Source: Sapria himalayana (lineage: Eukaryota > Streptophyta > Magnoliopsida > Malpighiales > Rafflesiaceae). From it: a stretch of DNA of 64,000 nucleotides. Under the pieces are notes generated by a model. That model worked only from the letters and a program-made list of their open reading frames with translations, did no database searches and was not told the DNA's origin. The stretch lies in NCBI GenBank assembly GCA_029783825.1, contig JAREIK010003092.1, forward strand, positions 238,929 through 302,928, in the 5' to 3' direction. This document shows positions 26,143 through 39,292 of the stretch, piece by piece (position 1 is the first letter of the stretch; each line of letters starts with the position of its first letter). The translations under genes were made by a program, and so were the position numbers.

Positions 26143-26724
26143 TGTTGGGTAATTGTGCTTCCACGGTAGTGAGGTTAAGAAATAGAAACAACAAAAACAC
26201 AGAAAACAAGCAATATATATATCTCAATCCAGCAAGCATCTATGACAGAATCAAAAAAAGCAAGAAATCAACACAGGAAATAAAGTGGTTCGCTAGTTGC
26301 TCAGTACGACTAGCAACATTCACCAGAGAATGATTATGCATTACAGATTAAAACCAAATAGAAAAGTTTTACAGCATGCAGCACACAGAGCAGTCGTGAA
26401 AATTCGCGTAGAGACAAGAGAGAGAGACCATGAACAGTTCCATGGGTCAAAAATAGTCGCCCGAAAATAAAATTACAAATCATTTTATATTAAAAAATAT
26501 CTCGGTTCATTTAACCGCAGCGGGTCGGATAATGAAATGGGTCAGGCTCTACTCCAAAAAATTTCGGCCTGCTGACTAGACAATGGGACCTACGTTATTG
26601 TGCTACTATTGCATCTCCGGGCTTTTAATATTTCATTTCCTGCACTTACATGAAAATATTAAAACAGAAAAACAATTTGTTATACAAACAGATTATTATA
26701 TAAAAACAAATTGCATATACAGCA
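26143..26724. mobile_element. Solo LTR of an LTR retrotransposon (582 bp)
   Basis: The insertion begins TGTTGGGTAATTG and ends ATATACAGCA, the TG...CA ends of plant LTRs. It splits a satellite monomer exactly within the common motif TTAATTAATAT/CTATC. The 5 bp before (AATAT, 26138-26142) and after (AAAAT, 26725-26729) differ at one base, fitting a 5-bp target duplication. Base composition is much less AT-rich than the satellite. No gag-pol or second LTR is nearby, so this is most simply the product of recombination between two LTRs. An open frame at 26142-26333 is inside the LTR and not a recognisable protein. Family (Copia or Gypsy) and orientation cannot be decided. Confidence 0.75.
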
Positions 26725-29700
26725 AAAATCTATCATATTATAAGTAGTTTATTAATTTAATTTTTGATCATTATTATAATATCTATCAATAAAATTATTT
26801 ATATTGAATTTATATCATATATAACTACTAATATTATTATAACTAAATATTGTATTCACATTTCAAAAAATTTTAAATATTATTATATTTTCAAAGGTTA
26901 TAACATATGAAAATGAGAAAAAATTACAAATTTTTTTTTGTTATTTTATTGATTAAATAAAACCTATAAACCACTAAATGCCTAAAAATCTAAATCGTGA
27001 AACTCCTAAAAGACAAAATCTCTAAATACTTAAACCATTAAACTAGAATACATTAATAATAAATCATAAATATCATTTTAATTTTTATTCAGTATAATTT
27101 AAAATTTTTATTTTAATTAATTTTTAGTTTATTTTTATAGAAATATTAAGAACAAAAGAAATTATTAGTAAGACATATCTAATTTAAATTAGACCAGTAT
27201 ACCCTAAATAAAAAAAAATAAATCTCATTTTTTAAATAATAATTTTAAATATTCATTTTAATTATTTATTTGTTTAATTTTATATAAATATTAATTAAAA
27301 AATAATGAGTTACACAGATATAATTTATATAAATTATTTTTTTCAAAAAATTATAGATAAACTTTTTAAAAAAAAATTTCAAAACAAAAAAATATTGTAT
27401 AGTAATATATTTTGCTTTGCTTCTAAATCATTATATGTTTTGTAATTATATTTTAATTGATATCTATCTTATTAATAATAGATTATTAAGTTATTTTTTC
27501 ATCATTATTAGAATATTTATCAATAAAAATGTTATATTGAATTTATATGATATATAAATATTATGATTATTATAACTAAATATTGTATTCACTTCATTAA
27601 AAAATTAAAATTATTACATTTTCAAAGGTTATAACCTTTGAAAATGTGAAAAAATAAAAAAAATATTTTTTCTTTGTTTTTCTATTGTTAAAATAAAACC
27701 TATACACCACTAAATGCCTAAGCATTTAAATCACTAAACTACAAAATCCCGATACCTCTATATAGATAATAATTTAAATTGGTATACGCTAAATAATAAT
27801 TATAAATTTCATTTTTATTTGTTTTCATTATAATTTAAAAAATTCATTTTGATTGTTTAGTTTTTTATTTTTATATACATATTAATTATAAAATAAATTA
27901 TGAGTTAAAAATATAATTTATAAAAATTATTTTTTATCAAAAAATTAATAAGCTTATAAAAAGAATAAAAATTTAAAAACAAATAATTATTATTTAGTAT
28001 TATATTTTGCTTTGATTTTGAATCATTTTAGGTTTTGATATTATATTTTAAGTAATATCAATTTTATTCAGAATAGATTTTTAATTTATTTTTTGATAAT
28101 TATTAGAATATCTATCAAAAAAATTGTTTATAATGAATTTATAAGATATATAATTATTATAATTATTATAAATAAATATTGTGTTCACTTTTGAAAAAAA
28201 ATTTAAAAATTATTATATTTTCAAATATTATAATCTTAAAAAATGAGAAAAAATAATAAAAATAAATTTTTAGTTATTTTATTTTTTAAATAAAACCTAT
28301 AGACCATTAAATGCTTACTTACTTAAATTAGTAATCTCATAAACCCCGAAACCCCTAAATACATAAAGATTTTAACATCTATATACTACTTATTAAATAA
28401 TAAATCTCATTTTATTTCTATTTATTATAATTTTAAATATTCAGTTTAATTATTTATAGTTTAATTTTTTAGAAAAATTAATTACAAAATAAATTTCGAG
28501 TGAGACAAATATTATTTAAATAATTTATTTTTAATCAAAAAAAATATAAGATTATAAAATGAAGAAAAAATTTAAAAATTACATATTATTATTGAGTAAT
28601 ATATTTTGATTTGATGTTGAATCATTTTGTGTTATGTAAATATATTTTAATTAATATTTATATTATTAATAATAGTTTATTAATTTAATTTTTGATCATT
28701 ATTATAATATCTATCATTAAAATTGTTTATATTGAATTTATATGATATATAATTAGTAATATTAATATAATTATACATAGTATTCATATTTCAAAAATTT
28801 GAAAAATTATTTTATTTTTAAAGGTTATAACCTTTGAAAATCAGAAAAATTCTAAAATTTTTTTTATTTTTTTATTATATAAATAAAACGTATAAACCAC
28901 TAAATACCTGAAAACATAAATTGATAATCTTCTAAACGAAAAAATTCCTAAATAATCAAACCAAAAAACCGGTATACTGCATTTTATAAATCATAAATCT
29001 CATTTTAATTTGTATTCATTATAATTTTAAATATTCATTTTAATTATTTATTAGTTTATTTTTTATAGAAATATTAATTACAAAATAAATAATGAGTGAT
29101 ATAACTATAATATTAATAATTAATTTTTAATCAAAAAAATATATATAAGGGTATATAAACAAGTAAAAATTTTAAAACAAAAAATTATTATTTAGTAATA
29201 TATTTTACTATGATTTTGAATCATTATATATAGGTTTTGCAATTATATTATAATTGCGATCACTCCTATTAATAATAGTTTATTAATTTATTATTTGATC
29301 ATTTTTATAATATCGAACAATAAAATTACTTATATTCAATTAAAATGTCTGATAATTATTAAGTTATCATAACTAAATATTAGATTTACATATGAAAAAA
29401 ATTTAAAAATTATTATAATTTCAAAGTTTATAACCTTCAAAATGATAAAAAATCACAAAAATAATTTTTGTTATTTTATTAATTAAATAAAACTTATAAA
29501 CCACTAAATGCCTAAATATTTAAATCTCTAGACTCCTAAACCCCAAAACCCCCTAAATACTTAAACCATTAAACCTATATAACCTAGATAATAAATAATA
29601 AATCTCATTTTTATTTGTATTCATTATAATTTTAAATATACATTTTAATTATTTTTTAGTTTATTTTTATCAAAATATTAATTACAAAATAAATAATGAA

Positions 29701-30165
29701 TGAGACATATATAATTTAAATAAATTATTTTTTATGAAAAAAAAATATAAGCTTATAAAAATAAACAAAATTTCAAAAATTTAAAATTTTATTTAGTAAT
29801 ATAATTTAATTTGATTTTGAATTATTTTGGGTTCTCCAAATATATTTTATTTAATATCTATCTTATTAAAAATAGTTTATTAATTTATTTTTTGATCATC
29901 AAAATAATATATATTAATAAAATTTTTTATATTGAATATACAAAAAATATAATTATTAAGATTATTATAACTAAGTATTGTATTCATATTTTAGAACTAT
30001 TAAAAAATTATTATATTTTCGAAGGTTATAACCTTTGAAAATCACGAAAATTCATAAAAATTAATTTTTTGTTATTTCATTGATTAAATAAAACCTATAA
30101 ACACCTAAATGTGTAAACATATAAATCAATAAACTCATTATCCCCAAAACCACAAATTTTTTGGT
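26725..30165 (+). repeat. AT-rich satellite array, forward orientation
   Basis: Monomer landmarks near 26897, 27628, 28227, 28823, 29436 and 30025, with spacings of 731, 599, 596, 613 and 589 bp. The satellite resumes after the solo LTR in the same monomer and same phase (CTATCATATTATAAGTAGTTT). The array ends abruptly at CCACAAATTTTTTGG, where a hAT stump follows. No gene seen. Confidence 0.9.
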
Positions 30166-30183
30166 TTCCTGTGAGCAGCCCTA
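30166..30183 (-). mobile_element. hAT stump: terminal 18 bp only
   Basis: TTCCTGTGAGCAGCCCTA matches the promoter-side terminus of the hAT copies (CCCGTGAGCAGCCCT in copy A). It is followed by the target octamer CTAAATGC (30184-30191) and the same ATATAAAGTTAAATCAG flank as copy C. The rest of the element and the other flank have been deleted. Confidence 0.75.
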
Positions 30184-31070
30184 CTAAATGCATATAAAGT
30201 TAAATCAGTAAACTTCTAAACCCCATAATGCCTAAATACATAAACCATTAAACCGCTAACTACTACTTAATAATTAATAAATCTATTTTTTATTGCTATT
30301 TATTATATTTTTAAATATTCATTTTAATTATTTATTAGTGTATTTATTTAGAAATATTTATTACAAAACAAATTATGAGTGGGACAAATATAATTTAAAT
30401 AATATATTATTTATCTAATAAAAATATACACTTATAAAAGAAGTATAAATTGAAAAATTAAAAATAATTATCAAGTAATATAAGTTTCTTTAATTTTGAA
30501 TCAATTTGGGTTTTGTAAATATTTTTTAATTAATATCTATTTTAATATTAATAGTTAATAAATTTAATTTTTGATCATTATTATAATATCTATCAATAAA
30601 ATTATTTATATTGAATTTATATGATATGTAATTATTAATATTATTATAACAAAATATTGTATTAAAATTTCAAAAAATTTTAAATATTATTATATTTTCA
30701 AATATTATAACCTATGAAAATGATAAAAAATTATAGAAATTTATTTTTATTTTATTTTTTTAAATAAAACCTATAAACCATTAAAAACCTAAAAACATAA
30801 ATCACTAAACTCCTAACGAAAAAACCTCTAAATACTTAAATCATTAAACTGGTATACATTAATAATAAATAATAAATCTCATTTTAATTTTTATTCAGTA
30901 TAATTTTAAAATTTTATTTTAATTAATTATCAGTTTATTTTATAGAAATATTAATTACAAAATAAATTATTAGTGAGACATATCTAATTTAAATTAAACC
31001 GGTATCCCTAAATAATAAATAATAAATCTCATTTTTTTTCATTATAATTTTAAATATTAATTACATATTT

Positions 31071-31250
31071 TGCTTTTCTAATTTAAATTAAAAAATAAAT
31101 TATATTAATAAATAATAAATAATAAATTATTAATTACATATCTTATTACATATGTAAATTATTAATTACATAAATTATAATAATTATATTCATTATTAGT
31201 GAATAATAAATTATATTCATTATTAATTAAATAAACACTAAATGCCTAAA
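31071..31250. repeat. Scrambled low-complexity junction in satellite
   Basis: Satellite order breaks down into short AATAAATAATAAATAAT, ATTAATTACATA and TTATATTCATTATTA pieces in both orientations, then resumes at AAATAAACACTAAATGCC. It looks like a rearrangement joint filled with short copied pieces. Confidence 0.5.
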
Positions 31251-32427
31251 CACTTAAACATCTAAACTCCTAAATACAAAAGCCCCTAAATACTAAAACC
31301 TTTAAACTCTTAAACCTTAAATATAATTAAAATAATTTATTAAAATATTAATTACAAAATAAATTATGAGTGATACAAAGATAATTTAAATAATTTATTT
31401 TTCATCAAAAAAAAATATATGCTTATAAAAAGAAGGAAAAACTGAAAAACAAAAATTATGATTTAGTAATAAATTTTACTTGGATTTTTAATAATTTTAG
31501 GTTTTGCAATTATATTTTAATTTATATCCATCATAATAATAATAACATATTAATTAATTTTTTGATAATTGATATCATATCTATCAAAAAATTGTTTATA
31601 TTTAGTTTATATTATATATAATTATAATGATTATTATTACTAAATATTGTATTCACATTTTTAAAAAATTTTAAAATTATCATATTGTCAAAGGTTATAA
31701 CCTTTGAAAATTTGAAAAAATATCAAAAATAATTTTTTTTTGTTATTTCATTGTTTAAAAAAAAACCAATAAACCACTAAATGCCTAAAAACATAAATCG
31801 CTAAGTCCTAAATGACAAAACCTCTAAATACTTAAATATTAAACTGGTATACATTAATAATAATTCATAAATCACATTTTATTTTTAATCAATATAATTT
31901 TATATTTTTATTTTAATTATTTATTAGTTTATTATTATTGAAATATTAATTACTAAATAAATTATTAGTGAGACAGGTATATTTTAAAATAAACTGGTAT
32001 ACCCTAAATAATAAAGAATAAATCTCCTTTTTTTTCATTACAATTTTAAATATTCATTTTAATTATTTATTTGTTTATTTTTATATAAATATTAATTAAA
32101 AAATAAATTATGAGTTAGAAAAATATAATTTATATAAATTATTTGTCATCAAAAAAATATAGATAAACTTAGTAAAAGAAAAAAAAATTAAAAACAAAAA
32201 ATTATTATTTAGTAATATAATTTGCTTTGCTTCTAAATCATTATAGTTTTTGTAATTATATTTTAAATGATATCTATCTTATTAATAATAGATCATTAAA
32301 TTATTTTTTGATCATTATTAGAATATTTATCAAAAATATTGTTTATATTGAATTTAGATGCTATATAAATATAATGATTATTATAAGTAAATATTGAATT
32401 CACTTTTGAAAAAAATTTAAAAATTAT

Positions 32428-32461
32428 TATATTTTCAAAGGTTATAACCTTTGAAAATATA
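32428..32461. repeat. 34-bp perfect palindrome (satellite landmark, best copy)
   Basis: Self-complementary sequence centred on GGTTATAACC, with the core CAAAGGTTATAACCTTTG extended outward by TATATTTT/AAAATATA. A version occurs in nearly every monomer and is the most recognisable landmark of the array. Confidence 0.85.
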
Positions 32462-33174
32462 CAAAAATAATAAAAATAAATATTTTGTTATTTTAATTTT
32501 TAAATAAAACCTATAAACCACTAAATGTATACATAGTTAAATCAGTAAACTCTTAAAGCCCATAATGCCTAAATACATAAACCATTACAACTCTATATAC
32601 TACTTAATAATTAAGTAATCTTATTTTTATTTCAATTTATTATAATTTTAATTATTTATTTTAATTATTTATTAGTTTATTTTTTTATAAATTTTTATTA
32701 CAAAATAAATTATCAGTGCCTCAAATATAATTTAAATAATTTATTTTTAATAAAAAAAATATATATGCTTATAAAATAAGTAAATTTAAAAATTAAAAAT
32801 TATTATCCGATTATATTTTTTACTTTAATTTTGAATCAATTTGGGTATTGTAAATATCTTTTAATTAATATCTATCTTATTATTAATAGTTTATTAATTT
32901 AAATTTTGAACATTATTATAATATCTATCAATACAATTGTTTATATTGAATTGATATAATATATAATTATAAAAATTATTATAACTAAATATTGTATTCA
33001 CATTTCAAAAAGTTTTAATTATTATTATATTTTAAAATGTTATAACCTATGAAAATGACAAAAAATTACAAATTTTTTTTTGTTATTTTACTATTTAAAT
33101 AAAACCTATAAACAACTAAATGCCTAAAAACATGAATCGATAATCAACTATACGACAAAACCTCTAAATACTTA

Positions 33175-35247
33175 AACTATTAAATTGGTATGCATTAATA
33201 ATAAATCATAAATCTCATTTTAATCTTTATTCAGTATGATTTTAAATTTTTATTTTTATTTTTATCCGTTTATTTTTATAGAAATATTAATTACAAAATA
33301 AATTATTAGTAGGACAGATCTAATTTATATAATTTATTTTTCATCAAAAAAAATATATATTCTGATAAAAAGAGCTAGAATTATAAAAACAAAAATTTAT
33401 TATTTAGTAATATATTTTATTTTGATTTTGAATAATTTTAGATTTTGTAATTATATTTTAATTTATTTCATTCTTATTAATAATAGTTTATTAATTTTTT
33501 ATTGATCATTATTATAATATGTATTAATAAAATTATTTATATTGTGTTTACATTATATATAATTATTAAGATTATTATAACTAAATATTATATTCACATT
33601 TTAAAAAAATTAAAAATTATTATATTTTCAAAGGTTATAACCGTCAAAATTTAAAAAAAAATCAAAAAATTAAATTTGTTATTTTTAAATTCTTTAAATA
33701 AAAACTTTAAATCACTAAAGGCCTAAACACTTAAATCACTAACCCCAAAACACTTAAATACTTAAACAATTAAACTAGTATATCCTGGATAATAAATAAT
33801 AAATCTCTATTTTATTTGAATTCATTATAGTTTTAAATATTCATTTTAATTATTTATTAGTTTATTTTTATAGAATTATAAATTAAAAATAAATTATGAG
33901 GGAGACAAATATATTTTAAATAATTTACTTTTAATAAAAAAAATATAAACTTATAAAAAGAAGCAAAAAATCAAAAAAATTATTATTTAGTATTATATTT
34001 TACTTTGATTTTGATTAAGTTTACATTTTGCAAAAATATTTTATAAAATATCTATCTTATTAATAATAGTTTATTAATTTATTTTTTGATCATTAATATA
34101 ATATCTATCAATATAATTATTTATATTGAATTAACATGATATATAATTATTAAAATTATCATAACTAAATATAGTATTCACATATAAAAGAAATTTAAAA
34201 ATTGTTATATTTTCAAAGGTTATAACCTTCAAAAATTAGAAAAAATAACAAAAATCAATTTTTTGTTTTATCATTGTTTAAATAAAACTTATAAACCATT
34301 AAATGCCTAAATACATAAATCTCTAAACTTTTAAACTAGAAACCCCTAACTACCTAAACCTTTAAACTCGTAAACCTTAAATATAATTTAAATAATTTAT
34401 AGAAATATTAATTACAAAATAAATTATGAGTGACAAATATAATTTAAATAATATATTTTTCCACAAAAAAATATAAGCTTAAATAAAATCTATAAACCAT
34501 TAAATGCCTAAATACTTAAATCAATAACTTCTAAATCTAGAAAACCCTAAATAGATAAATTTTTTAAACAGGTATATCCTAAATAATAAATAATAAATCT
34601 CATTTTTATTTTTTTCATTATAAATTTAAATATTCATTTTAATTATTTATTTGTTTATTTTTATATAAATATTAATTACAAAATAAATTATAAGTTAGAC
34701 AAATATAATTTATATAAATTATTTTTCAACAAAAAAATATAGATAAACTTATTAAAAGAAGAAAAAAATTAAAAACAAAAAATTATTATATAGTAATATA
34801 TTTTACTTTGTTTCTGAATCATTTTAGGTTTTGTAATTATATTTTAATTGATATCTAACTTATTAATAATATATTATTAATTTATTTTTGATCATTATTA
34901 AAATATTTATCAATAAAAATATTTATATTTATTTTATATAATATATAGATTTAATAATTATTATAATAAAATATTGTATTCGCTTTTGAAAAAAATTTTA
35001 TAATTATTATATTTTCAAATATTATAACCTTTGAACATGTGAAAAAACAAAAAAAATATTTTTTTATTATTTCATTGTTTAAATAAAACCTATAAATCAC
35101 TAAATACCTAAACACTTAAATCACTTAACTATAAAATCCCGATACCCCTAATAGATATTCGTTTAAACTGGTTGACCCTAAATAATAATTAATAAATCTC
35201 ATTTTTATATGTTTTTATTATAATTTAAAAAATTCATTTTGATTGTT

Positions 35248-35289
<42 letters not shown>

Positions 35290-36370
35290 TATATAATAAA
35301 TTGAGTTAAAAATATAATTTATAAAAATTATTTCTCAAGAAAAATAGATAAGCTTATAAAAAGAATAAAAATTTAAAAACAAATAATTAATATTAAGTAA
35401 TATATTTTGCTTTGCTTTTGAATCATTTTAGGTTTTGATATTATATTTTAAGTAATATCAATCTTATTCATAATAGATTTTTAATTTATTTTTTGATGAT
35501 TATTATAATATCTATCAATAAAATTGTTTATATTAAATTTATTATATATATAATTAATATGATTATTATAAATAAATATTTATTCAATTTTGAAAAAAAT
35601 TTAAAAAGTATCATAGTTTCAAATGTTATAACCTTTGAAAATATCAAAAAATAATAAAAATAATTTTTTTTTTATTTTTTTTCTTAAATAAAAAGTATAA
35701 ATCACTAAATGCATACATAGTTAAATTAGTAAACTCCTAAATCCCGTAATCCCTAAATACATAAACCATTAAACTTCTATATACTACTTAATAATTAATA
35801 AATCTAATTTTTATTTCTATTTATTATAATTTTAAATATTCATTTTAATTATTAATTATTTTATTTTTATAGAAATATTTATTACAAAATTAATTATGAG
35901 TAAGACTAATATATTTTAATTAATTTATTTTTAATCAAAAATATATATATATATACGCTTATAGAAGAAGTAAAAATTTAAAAATTAAAAATTATTATCC
36001 AGTAATATATTTTACTTTAATTTTGAATCAATTTGGGGTTTTCTAAATATTTTTTAATTAATATCTATCTTTTTATTAATAGTTTATTAATTTAATTTTT
36101 GATCATTATTATATTATCTATCAATAAAGTTGTTTATATTGAATTTATATAATATATAATTATTAAAATTTTAAAACTAAATATTGTATTCACATTTCAA
36201 AAAATTGTAAATATTATTATATTTTCAAAGGTTATAACCTATTAAAATAATAACAAATTATAGAAAATTTTTTTGTTATTTTATTTTTTTATATTAAACC
36301 TATAAACCACTAAAAGCCTAAAACCATAAATCGCTAAACTTTTAATGACAAAACCTCTAAATACTTACTA
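33175..36370 (+). repeat. Higher-order repeat unit, copy 2 (about 3.2 kb, internally deleted)
   Basis: Same subtype order as 10555-14090 and 55350-58870. It is shorter because about 330 bp are missing at about 34480, where ATATAAGCTT joins AAATAAAATC directly. The following monomers lead to a hAT remnant at 37065 exactly as copy 3 leads to hAT copy C at 59553. Confidence 0.65.
35252..35286. repeat. (TA)n microsatellite, about 17 units
   Basis: Uninterrupted TA run expanded from the shorter TATATATA present at the same monomer position elsewhere (about 12988, 25360 and 57768). Confidence 0.9.
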
Positions 36371-37064
36371 TTAAACTGGTATATATTAATAATAATAAAT
36401 CTTAAATCTCATTTTAATTTTTATTCTATATAATTTTAAATTTTTATTTTAATTATTTATCAGTTTATTTTTATAGAAATATTAATTACAAAATAAATTA
36501 TTAGTGAGATGGATCTACTTTAAATTAAACTGGTATTCCTAAATAATAAATAATAAATCTCATTTTTTTAATTATAATTTTAAATATTCATTTTAATTAT
36601 TTATTTGTTTATTTATATATAAATATTAATTACAAAATAAATTATGAGTTAGACAAATATAATTTATATAAATTATTTTTCATTAAAAAAATATAGATTA
36701 ACTTATTAAAAGAAGAAAAAATTCAAAAACAAAAAATTATTATATAGTAATATATTTTTCTTTGCTTCTAAATCATTTTATGTTTTGTAATTATATTTTA
36801 ATTAATATCTATCTTATTATTAATGGATTATTAATTTATTTTTTGATAATTATTAGAATATTAATCAATAAAATTATTTATATTGAATTTATATAATGTA
36901 TAAATATAATGATTATTATAACTAAATATTGTATTCCCAATTGAAAAAAATTTAAAAATTATTATATTTTCAAAGGTTATAACCTTTGAAAATATCAAAA
37001 AATAATAAAAATAAATTTTTTGTTATTTTATTTTTTTGATTAAAACCTATAGACCACTCAATGA

Positions 37065-37505
37065 TAGGGGTGCTCTTGGGACGGGACAGGATTGGGATTA
37101 AAAATCTCCAGACCCTTCCCATAGTTCAGAGATTTTTTTTTGAAGATCCAGACCCGTCACATATGTTGAAAATATCGAGATGGGATGAGATAGAGATCAG
37201 GGATTTTGGGTAGGATAAAATGGTTCCGGGACGGAACGGAGTTCCGACATTTTTTTCAATTTATTTTCTTCAAACCGTCCAAGTTAGTTCATGTCAAAAC
37301 CTTTTGTTGTACCATTTATCATTCCTTAGTTATGTATCATTCAAACTCAAATTGGGCCAATTTTGGTTTTTCAAATAGGTTTAATACAGCAAATGAGTTC
37401 CATTACCTTGTCAAAAGCTTTGATGTGCAGAAAAGGATAGAAATGTTAAATAGAATGTGACCGAGTTGTGTGCTTAATTTGGTTCTTTGTTTTGTCACTA
37501 GTTGT
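37065..37505 (-). mobile_element. hAT remnant: transposase-3' terminus only (about 440 bp)
   Basis: It starts TAGGGGTGCTCTTGGGACGGG after the octamer CTCAATGA (37057-37064) and aligns with 59553-59990 of copy C through the subterminal GGGACGG/ATCTCCAGAC repeats. The homology then stops, and satellite resumes in mid-monomer of the AATTTGGG subtype. About 3.2 kb of hAT plus several hundred bp of satellite are missing. A 13-bp direct repeat AGTTGTGTGCTTA (37464-37476 and 37500-37512) sits at the junction. The open frame 37206-37460 is subterminal non-coding sequence. Confidence 0.85.
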
Positions 37506-37850
37506 GTGCTTATTATCCAGTAATATATTTTACTTTAATTTTGAATCAATTTGGGTTTTGTAAATATTTTTTAATTAATATCTATCTTTTTATTAATAGT
37601 TTATTAATTTAAATTTTAATCATTATTATAATATCTATCAATAAAATTGTTTATATTGAATTTATATTATATATAATTAATAATATTATTATAACTAAAT
37701 ATTGTATTCACAGGTCAGAAAATCTTAAATTTTATTATATTTTCATATGTTATAATCTCTTAAAATGAGAAAATATTACAAATTTTTTTAGTTATTTTAT
37801 TGTTTAAATAAAACCTATAAAATACTAAATGCCTAAAAACATAAATCTCG
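37506..37850 (+). repeat. Satellite, forward, up to the inversion breakpoint
   Basis: About half a monomer of the AATTTGGG subtype plus the start of the next (AAACCTATAAAATACTAAATGCC). It ends abruptly at ACATAAATCTCG. Confidence 0.85.
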
Positions 37851-39056
37851 ATTTTATTATTATATTTATATATCATATAAATTTAATATAAACATTTTTA
37901 TTGAAAAATAATTTAATAATGATCAAAAAATAAATTAATAATCTATAATTAATAAGATAGATATCAAATAAAATATAATTAAAAAAATTAAAATGATTTA
38001 GAAGCAAACCAAAATATATTACTCTAAAATAATTTTTTGTTTTGAATTTTTTTTTTCTTTTAAAAAGTTTATCTATATTTTTTTGATGAAAAATAATTTA
38101 TATAAAATTATTTTTGTTTAACTCTTAATTTATTTTGTTATTAATATTTATATAAAAATAAACAAATAAATATTAAAATGAATATTTAAAATTATAATAA
38201 AAAAATGATATTTATTCGTTATTATTTAGGGTATACTAGTTTAATTTAAATTATATCTGTCTTACTAATAATTTATTTGGTAATTAATATTTCTAAAAAA
38301 ATAAACTGTAAAATAAATAACATTAAAATTTAAAATTATACTGAATAAAAATTAAAATGAGATTTATGATTTTTTATTAATGTATACCAGTTTAATGATT
38401 TAAGTATTTATAGGTTTTGTCGTTAGGAGTTTAGCGATTTATGTTTTTAGGCTTTTAGTGGTTTGTTGGTTTTATTTAAAAAAATAAATTAACAAAAAAA
38501 ATTTTGATAATTTTTATCATTTTCAGAGGTTATAACATTTAAAAATATAATAATATTTAAAATTTTTTGAAATTTTAATACAATATTTTATTATAATAAT
38601 ATTAAAAATTATATATCATATAAATTCAATATAAATAATTTTATTGATAGATATTATAATAATGATCAAAATTTAAATTTATAAACTATTAATATTAAGA
38701 TAGTTTTTAATTAAAAAATATTTACAAAACCCAAATTGATTCAAAATTAAAGAAACTTATATTACTTGATAATAATTTTTAATTTTTAAATTTATACTTC
38801 TTTTATAAGCATATATTTTTATTAGATAAATAATATATTATTTAAATTATATTTGTCCCACTCATAATTTATTTTGTGATAAATATTTTTAAATAAATAC
38901 ACTAATAAATAATTAAAATGAATATTTAAATATATAATAAATAGCAATAAAAAATAGATTTATTAATTTTTAAGTAGTATTTAGTGGTTTAATGGTTTAT
39001 GTATTTAGGCATTACGGGGTTTAGGAGTTTACTGACTTAACTTTATATGCATTTAG
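37851..39056 (-). repeat. Satellite, reverse orientation (start of inverted block)
   Basis: From 37851 the landmarks appear as reverse complements (TTTATTGATAGATATT, GGCATTTAGTGGTTTATAGG). The last monomer before hAT copy B carries the private GTCCCACTCATAATTT and TTAGATAAATAATATATTA features that also follow copies A and C and the stump at 30183. No gene seen. Confidence 0.85.
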
Positions 39057-39256
39057 TAGGGCTAATCACGGGACTCGGAGATTCGCTACCCGGCCTGAAG
39101 TCTTGTCTCGAAAGAATTGGGACTGAGAAAAATCCGTTGACTTTGACTTTTCCCGTCCTGTTCTGTAACGTATTTTTTCATTTGTGATGATTTTGGATTT
39201 TAAGCAATATCCAACCCGAGAACCGTCCCATCCTAAAAAACCGATACTTGAACCAG

Positions 39257-39292
<36 letters not shown>

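Larger units (their letters stand above)
30184..37064 (+). repeat. AT-rich satellite array, forward orientation
   Basis: Landmarks near 30703, 31693, 32438, 33037, 33631, 34218, 35019, 35621, 36227 and 36975. The irregular gaps are explained by a scrambled patch at 31071-31250 and a deletion of about 330 bp at about 34480 that removed one palindrome. The first monomer repeats the one following hAT copies A and C. The array ends in ACCACTCAATGA, the target site of the next hAT remnant. No gene seen. Confidence 0.9.
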
